From Sarcocystis neurona (taxonomy: Eukaryota; Apicomplexa; Conoidasida; Eucoccidiorida; Sarcocystidae): DNA of 64,000 bases. Below the pieces are notes generated by a model, which saw only the letters and a program-made list of their open reading frames with translations, had not been told where the DNA came from and searched no databases. Positions 26,562 through 35,608 of this stretch are shown one piece after another (positions within the stretch are counted from its first letter, which is position 1; every line of letters begins with the position of its first letter). A program made the translations under genes and the position numbers. The stretch lies in contig KL647333.1 of NCBI GenBank assembly GCA_000727475.1, positions 261,903-325,902 of the forward strand, written 5' to 3'.

Positions 26562-26930
26562 TCAGTGAATTCCCTGCGTACTGCCTGAAAAAGTACCCAC
26601 ACTCTTGAGCTCGTCTAAAGTCGTCTGTGCCATGACACGTGAACAGACTTGGCTTCCGCCCAAAACAGTCAAGACCTCAGGGGTTCGGTAGCATTGCTTT
26701 CTGGGAGGAGCTACGTTAATTTTCTTGATGTAGGGCTCAAACACGATTCTGAAGATCAAGGCCAGAGTGTAGTACAAGCAAAGATTCTTCTGCCATGTAT
26801 CGCCGTACCGCCGTTCTATCTCTACTAGATTGGGCGCCTTTTGTTTTCCCATTAAATAGAGAAATGTCCCAACGCGTGCGCGCCGCAGACCACCTTTTGT
26901 ACGCCATCCAAGCACTAAAGGACCAACCAA
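26562..26930 (-). CDS. Coding-like open frame with possible exon
   Basis: A 122-codon minus-strand frame contains a protein-like middle (ERRYGDTWQKNLCLYYTLAL followed by IFRIVFEPYIKKIN) and ends in TGA at 26562. Inside it, a good acceptor (CTCTGGCCTTGATCTTCAG) and a donor (ATTAAC|GTAGCT) would bound a 35-nt exon reading IVFEPYIKKIN, so either the whole frame or only that piece may be coding. A second frame in the same interval is also open for 78 codons, which weakens the case. No family is recognised. Confidence 0.15.
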   Translation of the reverse strand: MVGPLVLGWRTKGGLRRARVGTFLYLMGKQKAPNLVEIERRYGDTWQKNLCLYYTLALIFRIVFEPYIKKINVAPPRKQCYRTPEVLTVLGGSQVCSRVMAQTTLDELKSVGTFSGSTQGIH

Positions 26931-28096
26931 ACGTATATGACTTTGGCCGGTTCAACCAAACTTCTGGCAAAGCTCCACACGGTTGAATATTTCACCGCCT
27001 TGGAACGGCTCAAAACACAACGACACCCAGTTGCGTGTTCATCAGGACACCCCTCCTGATACGTTTGACATCAACCACCTCAACCCTTCCAGCAACTAGG
27101 TTTCTTATTCCAAAATTAGCTGTTCAGTTACTGTCTGTCTCTGGGGGACCCCGGCGACCGTCTCTCGTAGCCTTGCCTGGGTATCACTTGTGTTCTTCCT
27201 GCTTCCTCTAGAAATCCAACACGGGATGGTGAATCGCAAAAAGACCAACGTATGTGGTATTCTGGGGATTTGCAGAATGTGCCTTTTTGTTAGGTCCCCA
27301 CTTTGACCCAAATTTGAGGAGAGGCTTCGGTGCTGTCCGTTTCATCAAAGCGATTGACGAAAAGGAGCCTGGTTGCCGCATAAGACTGACGTTGCACTTC
27401 AGAGAGAAACTAGTCTCAGCTGAGAAACTCTACTTACTCAGTTAAGACTGAAAACGTGGAGTAGTCCCAACTTGCACTGGATTTTTGTAGCCTTTATTAT
27501 ATATTTACTTCACCTGTTCACATAATGCGTTGCAAAAATTCCATTATGGTAACAGTATTTCCACAGTCTGCAGCGTTAAAGTTTTGCCCACGCACTTCGT
27601 GTGGGGACATCTGCGTGACTGATAGAAGATGGTCTCCAAGCGTTTGTGCAGAAAACAAACCTGCCTCCGCGAAGTCGCTTTTATCTCCACATAAACGTTT
27701 ACGGTCAGGAATCCACCGGAAGAAGTCGCCCGTGGACAAATCGGGGACAGTGCACCTCTATTTTTTCTACGTTCTTGACCGATACCCATGGGAAGAGATC
27801 CCCATGGGCAAAGCGGGAACAAACTTCTGTTTACAGTTTGCGTTCACGATCAACGGTACACAGCACTGTCACATTCAGCCGTGCTTCGGCATAATCTTCC
27901 ATATCCCAAGAGCGCTAGCACCAATCAGAAAGGCAGGATCCGGACTCTTGCAGGACACACTGCTCCGCAACGTGATTACACGTGTAAAGGACTGCACACC
28001 CTGCAGCATTTATTTCGCTTTATTATTCTTACAGAGTGGAAGCTCACACTATATTCTATGTGGAGTCTGATTTCTTCTACGCTTTCCGTACTGCAG
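26931..28096. other. Contains the longest N-free frame, not convincing
   Basis: The longest N-free frame in the window (181 codons, 27525-28070, +) lies here. A second plus-strand frame overlaps it, several basic and Cys-rich stretches are irregular, and no domain is recognised. Part of it could be upstream exon material of the model at 28097-28555. Confidence 0.35.
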
Positions 28097-28555
28097 GACG
28101 ATTCCATTAAACACGAATGGCTTTCAGGCATACAGCACCTTATTATTGGGGGTGTCCTCGTAGGGCGCCCACATGTTCAACCCGCATCCGTCGTCTTCTT
28201 CCAGCTGCAAAAGAAGGTAGTAGAACTATTCGTAAACGGCACAAATTCACAAACTGTAAAACTACGTAGTGTCGCATGCTGGATTGACTGCATAAACCAT
28301 CTGAACTGAAGAGGCCGTTTCCTGCTGTCCCAGGGAAGTTTCCCGATGCCGTTGGACACGACCGGTGCACGCCCGTGCCCGGCTGTACATTCTTCTCTTT
28401 GAGAATTGCAACTAATATCTTTTGCAGCAGAACGGCCCCTGCAGCAGTCCCGCACACTGAAGCAGCTTCAACAGCTGATGCAGAAGAGGCCCAGCAGAGC
28501 ACCTCTGTCGCAGCAGAACCTGTGTGTAGTCCTTTTTAATGCTCCAGTCGGTTAA
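28097..28555 (+). CDS. Candidate 3' end of a gene with coiled-coil-like tail
   Basis: Proposed exons are 28097-28216 (40 codons, phase 0-0), 28334-28364 and 28428-28555. The first follows a strong acceptor (TTCTACGCTTTCCGTACTGCAG) and ends AAGAAG|GTAGTA. It reads DDSIKHEWLSGIQHLIIGGV and on to QLQKK. The second is only 31 nt and ends CCG|GTGCAC. The last follows a branch-point-like CTAAT and TCTTTTGCAG, joins in phase and reads RPLQQSRTLKQLQQLMQKRP and on to a TAA at 28553. The tail has a Leu/Gln heptad-like pattern. A second frame through the last exon (Ala/Glu-rich, TAPAAVPHTEAASTADAEEA) is equally protein-like and ends at 28540, so the true frame is open. No domain is recognised. The gene would converge on the minus-strand model starting at 28904. 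Confidence 0.3.
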
Positions 28556-28903
28556 GCATGTCAGTTTCAGGAGTAGCGAAGAGTCAGGACGTTAGAGCAA
28601 ATCAGTCCTCGTTTTCTGCAGGAGGTCGAGCCGGGGCCGCGAACATTCGAATTTATATCACCATGCTATACCTTTTCGATGCTGGCTATATGTCACATTC
28701 CCTTCGCCTTTCCCTCAGGTGCTTGTAGATCTGGTAATTTCCTGCTATCTTGTCTCCCTTGGCTTGAATCACTTTTTTGAAATCCTGCAGGACAACATCC
28801 GTTGTGCTTAAGGTTTTTACGTTCGGCACAGATGAAAAGGGCGAATTGGTCTTGCCTTTCTTTTCTAGCTAGCTGCGCAAAAAGATCGTAGTAGGTTTTA
28901 GTG

Positions 28904-29659
28904 TCACTGTAGCAGCGTCAAGCGCATTTCTTCCACAGTACGAGCTGCATCGAAAGAGTTACGTATCCTGATGACGCTCGTATCGCATACAAGGACGCAC
29001 CAAGAAATCTTAGAAGTGGGTTTGCTGTTTTGCGCGTCTTCTACGCGTGCAATTCCGGTGTCGTGAGTGCGGGACGCCACGCTACAAACGCCACAGACAA
29101 ACGCAGAGTACCTCTTACATTCCTCTCTCTGTGTCCGCATCGGCCTTCTGCTTGATGCTGCGCAAAAGACGTAGAACAAGCCGAAGCAGGCTGTGTCACA
29201 GTACATATTCTCTTTAGCGTTATCACGGGTGCGGCGGTGTACAGCCAAAAATTGGGCCGCTCGTGCTTTTCCTGCTCACCAACGCCGACAGTTACGCCAC
29301 AGCAAGCGCTACGCAGCTCACCTGTACCATTGTTCGAGATCCTTCATCGCTTCTGCTTGCCTGAGTAAGCTACTTCTCAGAATTGCATGTTCATGCTGTC
29401 TGGGAGATATTTAGTTGGCATGGCACTTGTCACGACTCGTTCAAAGAGTAACGGCCCGTCAAATAGATCAAGTTCGCCGTTCTGGCTGATTTCTTGCTAG
29501 AACAAATTTGCTGCTGCTTCACCTCCAGGGTATCCGTTGGATGTGCGAAATAATGCTATTCTCCGTCAGAGAGATGAAGCAAACTTGATGCGTCGGGAAA
29601 AAACCTCTGATTGTACTTCCGTGGTAACCCCTGGGAACCCATCTGTAAGCTCTTTCCAT
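28904..29659 (-). CDS. Candidate short gene with RPAP3/SPAG1-like N-terminal helix
   Basis: Proposed exons in transcription order are 29659-29523 (from an ATG right after an in-frame stop), 29399-29322, 29157-29119, and a last exon starting at 29081 or 28967 and ending in TGA at 28904. Donors are GAG|GTGAAG, ACAG|GTGAGC and AAT|GTAAGA. Acceptors include ATATCTCCCAG and a strong TTCTACGTCTTTTGCGCAG. Phase 2 is kept at every junction. Exons 2 and 3 join to LLRQAEAMKDLEQWY-SIKQKADADTER, which resembles the N-terminal motif of RPAP3-type TPR cochaperones (MxDLExW followed by IKQK), but with one residue fewer between Trp and IKQK. No TPR repeats were found, so family membership is uncertain; a short coiled-coil protein is the safer description. 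The last exon reads SFDAARTVEEMRLTLLQ. With the start at 29081 the final intron would be only 37 nt. Confidence 0.32.
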
Positions 29660-30492
29660 TCAAGGCAGACAATAGTGACTTCGGAGGCAAGTGGGAAACA
29701 TTTGCGTACTTGTAAGGGTGCTGCTCCGAAGTGTGTCCGTTGCCCGCACCTAAAGGAGAGAAACTGCCTCGTACGCTGCGTCTGAACGCGCACCGCTAAC
29801 AGACCGCTTCGCACACACTCACGCGGTATTCAAGCTGGCTGTCCATCAGCTGCATAGAGAATGCTCCTGTAAGCCTTTGGGGATCCCGCTACCTTACAAA
29901 CACCTTGCATCAATTTTTTTTCTGGCAGTCGTTCTTTAGGCGTTAGTAAAATTGCCTGTCTTGACCAAGCGCATCCTTTTCTGGTGGAAAGAGGCATGCA
30001 GCGGCTTCATCTCAGTATACCAGTACACCCAGAGATCCTCACGCCGGCGGACTGCGAGCAGAAAGACTCTGCGTGGGGCGACAGCACTTCATAGGTGCTG
30101 TCGGCGCCCGTGTCAAAGTGTGAGTGGCCACGATGTCGGAGGAATACCGTTTTGGCTTGTCAACCTTTGCCTGACGTCCAACTGTTTTCTCTCACAGCTC
30201 AACATCACACATTCGAAATCTATGCACAATCATATATTGGTGTTTTACAACTGTGTACTTCTGTGCCGGCCTGAGGGTTTTTTCTTCAATACCAGATGCT
30301 ACCTCGCACTTGACTACACAACTTATGTTTTCTGAGGCATGCACTACGCGTTTAACCCTGCTACATCAAAGTGGCCGTCGGCTGAGTCGGCCGGATGAGC
30401 CGGCGTCTCAGAGTCACCCGGCCAGAGTTTTGCCCCTTCAGCGCTCCCTACTTACCTCTTTCTAACCGTTGTACCTCCCTTGCACCCCACAG
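29660..30492. other. No supported gene
   Basis: A 127-codon plus frame (29952-30335) is the longest and has no motif. Upstream exons of the minus-strand model may lie here, but I could not identify any. Confidence 0.4.
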
Positions 30493-30853
30493 GCGGCAAA
30501 GTGCTGACGAGGCCGCTGAAAAGCGCTTTGGAACATCTTTTCTTCTTCAACGGTGTTGTTTATGAGGGCGTATCCTACAAGGATTTACCCCTCGCAGAAA
30601 TTCGCAATGACGCGACCCATTTAACAACGAAGTGATCCGCGACACCATTCAACCAGGTAAAGATTGCAAATATCTCGCCGTTTTTCCAGTTGTGTGGCCG
30701 TTCCGAAACGTACTTCTCTACGTTGCCACAGCCGTCGCCTTAACCGGGTGCCTTGGGTCCTGTGCGGTAATCAACTACAATGGATTAAAGGCCTCGGCAT
30801 TGAGTGAAAAATTGCAGCAGGCATGGGACAGCGTGTCACGTTGGACGAAATAA
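30493..30853 (+). CDS. Candidate terminal exon, possibly frameshifted, with membrane helix
   Basis: After a good acceptor (TGTACCTCCCTTGCACCCCACAG) a frame reads KVLTRPLKSALEHLFFFNGV and on through KDLPLAEIRND to a TGA at 30633. A second plus-strand frame, open from 30611, overlaps its end and reads NNEVIRDTIQPGKDCKYLAV, a hydrophobic run (NVLLYVATAVALTG and following), and a charged tail LSEKLQQAWDSVSRWTK to TAA at 30853. A single-base change near 30611-30630 would join the two into one frame of about 120 codons. Alternatively, CAACCAG|GTAAAG at 30655 is a consensus-like donor. It could be an ordinary terminal exon ending at 30635 with a chance second frame. No family is recognised. Confidence 0.22.
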
Positions 30854-33800
30854 CCCTTTTCAACTCTTTTTAAAAAAATCCGACCACCCGAAGCAGCAAG
30901 GACAGCCAACGCTTGAACCCGCATTTGTCACACTGTCACGAATGAAAGTTGTGCACGGCAGAAGACGTGAAGGCTTGTGTTGCCACACAGCAAGGAGCCG
31001 GCGCTGGGTGACGACGGAAGACGCAGAGCGCTGCGCCTTCCACGAGAAGACTTGGCAGGCGACCAAAACGGGATGTGTGCTGCTATGGAAGAGGCGCTTC
31101 GAAATTACACAGTCCTTAGTTTTCTCATCTTTGCCAATCTGTTGCTGCGTTCTACTCTGATTTGAGGAATACAGGGCACGACGACGCAGGCAAAAGCACA
31201 TTCAGCGTCGTAAGACGTATGCTGCTCATGTGATTGTGGGGCAACATCGTATTTAGATTTCGAACATTCTACATGTGAGGAAGGCGCACGAGCACAAAGA
31301 CACTTTTGTGCTGTCAACAACCTATCGTGCGTCCAACAAATTATCCACTGAATGCGCAGCCTGCGAAGCATCGTCACCGCTCTACTCTGCGGCCTTCCGG
31401 CCCTGCTGGACCGTTCTGTCTCCAGAGCATTCCGTCACTTCCGGTGCATCGGCAGGACCTGCTGGAGCTCGCAGGAACACTGAAAATCTACCGATGTGAC
31501 GGTCTGTCACACGAATATACCAGCTACAAGAAGGCGCTACATCCCTTAGAGCTGCCAAGGATCCTTTCGACAATTTGGAGTTTGGCTGCAAGGCCACAGG
31601 CGGCCATCCTGCATACAGATTTCTTAGCTCTTGTGTATATCATTCAAGATGGAGAACGCCTGACATTTTAAGGAGTAGTCAAAAGGAGACATAGAAGGTG
31701 TGCCTTCATTTCCAATTTTCTTTCCGGTGAAGGCGTCGTATATTTGCAAAATAAAGGCGGCCCTGACAGGGCAGTGAGAAGGCCCAGAACCGAAACACGA
31801 CTGAGTTTGCCATTGTGGCACGATGCACAAGTTCAGAGCAACACTGCGTCATAATGGGTTTCTAAGCCGTTTCTCACAGCCTCCTCACTGCCTTATGCCA
31901 CTACTACCCCAGACAGTCTCTCCATCGTTGGAGCATATCGACTTACCTTCATCCCCGTGCCTTACTTGCCTTCAGGCACCTCATGCCTTGTTTCCCACCA
32001 TCCACTTGAACCACTCGTGACCAGCGTCCTGTCAGTCTGTCTGCGTTATCCTTCTCTCATCACTTGGGGCTGCAAAGAGCAGATTTAAGTGAATATTGAG
32101 ATCCTAGGGTAGGAAACAGTGTAGAGGAGTCCCGTAAGGAGATTTGACCGTCTACACTCACAACGTCAACACCGCCTCTCTTCCATTTTTCCGCTCAGGT
32201 GTCCTTTATCGGTCCTAGCATGGAAAAAGTTGTGGCATAAGAATCGCGAATCACTGTCCTCGACGGCTTAATGAACAGCGGCACCCCGCTATCCCAAACG
32301 CTGCTTCATATTGTAAATCAACAGCGCCCTTCTGTTTTCAAGTACATTTGAGTAGCTCAGTCGCTGTGTAGATGTAGCTTCTGTTTACGCAGCCGGTTGT
32401 CTACCGAACTTATGGAGCGGTTATCGCCGTTGTGTCGACTAATGATGCCTTATATTGGCGCGGGAAAGAGACGTGAGCGAAGTGTGCTGACCTGGCACCT
32501 CAGGTGCTGAGGAAAGAGTAGCGAAGCAAGCTGGGTACCGTGTGCAGCTGATATCCATGTAGTAGTCCAGAGGAGAAAAATTGTAGGATAATGCTTTCTC
32601 TCGAAGTTACGTTTGCTTCCTTCTGTCGCCAGGGCATAAACTGTCCGATAACAGCCCACAATGCGTCCTGTCCATCTCGGACAATTTTGTCCTGTTTATA
32701 TCATTTTACATAGGACGCATTTCATAGAAACCTTACTACAATATACGTGCTGGGCGCAGGTTCTCCGATGCAGCAAGCTCTCGGGCCACAACGTGGGAGG
32801 ATACGAAGTTCAAGTAGTCATCTGAATGACATCGTTGCCTTCAGCTTTCTAAAACAAACACGCTACTCTAGAGGACATCTTTCCCACACCCAGCTCCACG
32901 CGGTGTAGACTCACAACACGAACAATGAACAGCCTTGACACTAGGAGTCGAATTCCTTGCCTTGAGAGCCGTAACCCTGTAGTGCTAGATAACCCAGGGC
33001 AGTTGGCCAGAACTGCAGGCTGCAGCTAGCAGATTCCCAGAACTTGCAATAGCCTGATCGTTCTGAAAAAACAGCAGCTTTTGCATCCGCGTTGAAGAAC
33101 TGATCTAATGGCAGCGCTACCCATTATTCGGTGAATGGCGGCGACGCTCTTTGTCTGTGCCCTCGGAGAGAACGAAAGTGAGGATTGTTGGAGATACCGA
33201 CCTATGTCAACTAAAAACGTCACAATCATGGATGAGGATCGACGTGGTTCTGGGGTAGCTGGTGTGTGACCTTCAGCGACGAGGGTATCATTTAACGGCT
33301 TTTAGCACCTTGTCTTGTAAAGAACTGTAGGTCCATTTTAGCGCTGCAGAGTCTAACTGAGTACCCTTAGTGTGGCGCGGGGGGCGCTGAGTGTAGACGA
33401 GATCGTAACATTAGTATACCTGATACCATTGTTAAGGTGTAACATGAACGGTCAAATCCACTCTCTTGAGAAGTTGTCGGTATAGGTTGTTAGAGGAAGA
33501 CCGCCGCGACCCTCAATTTTTATTCTGTGCTCTGCACCATCAAACTGCCGCTTGTGTTGACACTTATTAAACGAGACATCTTTAGACGTGTCTTTCCGCG
33601 GCACTGCGGGAGCAGATATACCCAAAACGTTCGATTGGTTTACTTGTCACAAGAGCTTCCTAATGCGAGGCCACCCGCCAAAACCAGCTGCCTCTCTCGC
33701 TACACATTTAGATCTTCCTTCAGCGTGGCAAATTCAGTCTCACGGACTTTTTGTTTTCATCCTCGAGCACGCCGGCGCTCTTCAACACTTCTCTTAGAAC

Positions 33801-34180
33801 TGTAAACATGCAGCGCTTTTCTTCACACTTTTGAGTGCCGCATCTTGTATGTCGCCCGCTATGATTGAAGTAGCAGGTGGCGCTGGACTCCCTGCGAAGA
33901 AAAGCCTGACGTGCCTGCCTCTATAACCTATCACAGCAAAGAGCAATATTCTCACTCGCAGTACAAGACGGCCCACTTCACCAGCAAACAATTCACCGTT
34001 CCCCAGAACAAACGTACTCCAGAATACTTTCGCCCCCTTTCACAGATTTTCTTAGACCAACGGAGAGACGAGGGGGAGGCAAGGCCTTCCGCTTTCGATG
34101 CGAGCGTATCTTTTGGTGACGCCGAGAAAGGCGAAGCTACCTGGGGATTTCTAAGCGATGGCAGAGGAAAGGTTTCTCAG
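30854..34180. other. No supported gene
   Basis: Frames reach 121-123 codons (31306-31671, +; 33911-34282, +). The latter is rich in Asp, Glu, Gly and Ser and looks protein-like, but it overlaps the candidate exon at 34181 in a different frame. From 31.8 to 33.5 kb there is nothing of note. Confidence 0.4.
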
Positions 34181-34299
34181 ATATTATCGGAATTGCGTTC
34201 TCCGTCGGCAACATTGTCGCTCCACTCTTTTCGTTCTGGCATCGCCGCCCTTCCAAGCATGGTCGTGCAAGCTGTCGCTTGATGTTTCACGCACCTTAG
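34181..34299 (+). CDS. Possible exon of a major-facilitator transporter (MFSD8/SPX-MFS-like)
   Basis: After GGTTTCTCAG at 34180 a frame opens with IIGIAFSVGNIVAPLFSFWH followed by RRPSKHGRA and reaches TAG at 34297. The pattern of Ser-x-Gly in a hydrophobic helix, then Phe-x-x-Trp, then Arg-Pro-x-Lys resembles transmembrane helix 2 and the following loop of MFSD8/CLN7-like and SPX-MFS transporters, where this loop is part of motif A. The match spans only about 25 residues and needs two single-residue gaps. The pyrimidine tract before the acceptor is short and no clear donor follows. A second hydrophobic piece in a suitable phase (ALWRRTIILCVFYAQLTASA) follows a strong acceptor at about 34453. 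Other transporter helices were not found nearby, so this may be a chance hit or a gene relic. Confidence 0.2.
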
Positions 34300-35497
34300 A
34301 CACTTTGTCTAGCCCTAAGTTTTCACCAGATCTTCAGATGTATTCTGCGACTGAACCGACAACAACACGCTGGTGTTCCCCCGCTGTCATGGCCCACCGC
34401 ATCCTACCGCATTCAGCAAAAAGGATAATTTCTTCCCTTGTTCTCTTTTCGAGGGAGCCGCAAAGCAGAATGTGCTCGCCTACTAGCTTTATGGAGGCGT
34501 ACGATCATCTTGTGTGTATTCTACGCTCAGCTGACGGCGTCTGCCGTTCTACTGTACGACACACGTTGCAGTATGACACTAGCCCGGTCGTGTTCATATC
34601 ACGAAGTCTTCCTCCGACTTTTGTAGCCAACGCGTTAGATCCTCAGATCGGAGACGGATAAGCAGCTACGCAAACACAGCAGGACCCCTCGGTCCGGTAA
34701 AAGTGCAAGAATGCAGCCAGTATTTTCTCCCTTTGCAGGAAGCCCAAAAGCATTACTAGCCAAAGAGAGCTACATATTCTCGAGCGGATGATCCTCTGCT
34801 GCGTTAAAGTGACAACCGGTAGATGCGTTCCTTGAAAAGCGCGTGTGCTTTCCTGCCATGAAATGTCTGACTTCTTGTTATTCTGCGTCTCCAAAAGTAC
34901 CTACCTGAAGCTGTGCGAATTTTCCCAAAACCGGACAATATAGATTGAAAAAGGCATTACAATGTGTACTGCTGAATGTTGAGAACTTTGTGCTGCTTGT
35001 CTTACTGCGCTTGGCTGTCAATAGCTTTCGGACTTGCTTCCCCAACTGTTCCACAACCAAGTTGCAAATGCGTTTTTCGGGCCGTTTTGCAAGTCGAGAG
35101 TCGAAGAATAAAGTGCAGCTTTCTTCTCTGCCGTCCGCGTAAAAAACAACCTTTATATTCGTGAACCTGCGCTCTGGTAGGTCAGCAGAGCATGAACAAG
35201 AGAGTGCACTGTGGAGTTAACCACGTGGGTGCAGGTACATGAATTTAAATGTCTAGTAGAAGTATTCGGACGTCCACACAACAATTGTACCCGTTCCCAG
35301 GGCCACACTGTTCATGCGTAAATTCTGGCGTGAATGAGTCGCTTTGGTGAGTCGCCGCCAGCGACACCTGTTCTCCTTTTCAGTCGCATAAGAAACGACG
35401 CATGCCTTTGTGGCCTCCGAAGTCGGCAGAAGCACAAGCCTGAAAACGGAAGCCGCACGCGTTTCGACCAGATCCGCTGCTCACGCGGGTTCTGCAG
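34300..35497. other. No supported gene; some hydrophobic frames
   Basis: The 167-codon frame at 34158-34661 (+) runs in a different frame from the transporter-like exon and is Ser/Arg/Leu-rich. Short hydrophobic frames at 34.95-35.1 kb (+) and 34.64-34.89 kb (-) were noted, without splice support. Confidence 0.4.
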
Positions 35498-35608
35498 GCA
35501 CTCTGGTGACGAGCACGAAGTTGAAGCTGTTTCAGCGATTGCCACCGCGTTGTGGAACACAAGCCTTGCAGCCTCTGTGAATCCAAAGAGCAATATAGTC
35601 ACCTGGCT
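35498..35608 (+). CDS. Candidate internal exon, unknown product
   Basis: The acceptor CACGCGGGTTCTGCAG and the donor TGGCT|GTAAGG bound 111 nt. It reads HSGDEHEVEAVSAIATALWN and then SLAASVNPKSNIVTW in a single open frame, entering with one base and leaving with two. The segment is alternately acidic and small-residue rich, like a real helix-turn segment. No partner exon was found, and a minus-strand frame covers the same bases. Confidence 0.2.

Noticed and set aside
27525..28070. Longest N-free ORF, 181 codons, as a single-exon gene
   Set aside because: Length is at the chance maximum for this window, another plus-strand frame overlaps it heavily, and it contains no recognisable domain.
30079..30103. 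Hairpin CGACAGCAC / GTGCTGTCG
   Set aside because: A 9-bp stem with 7-base loop is expected several times by chance in a window this size.
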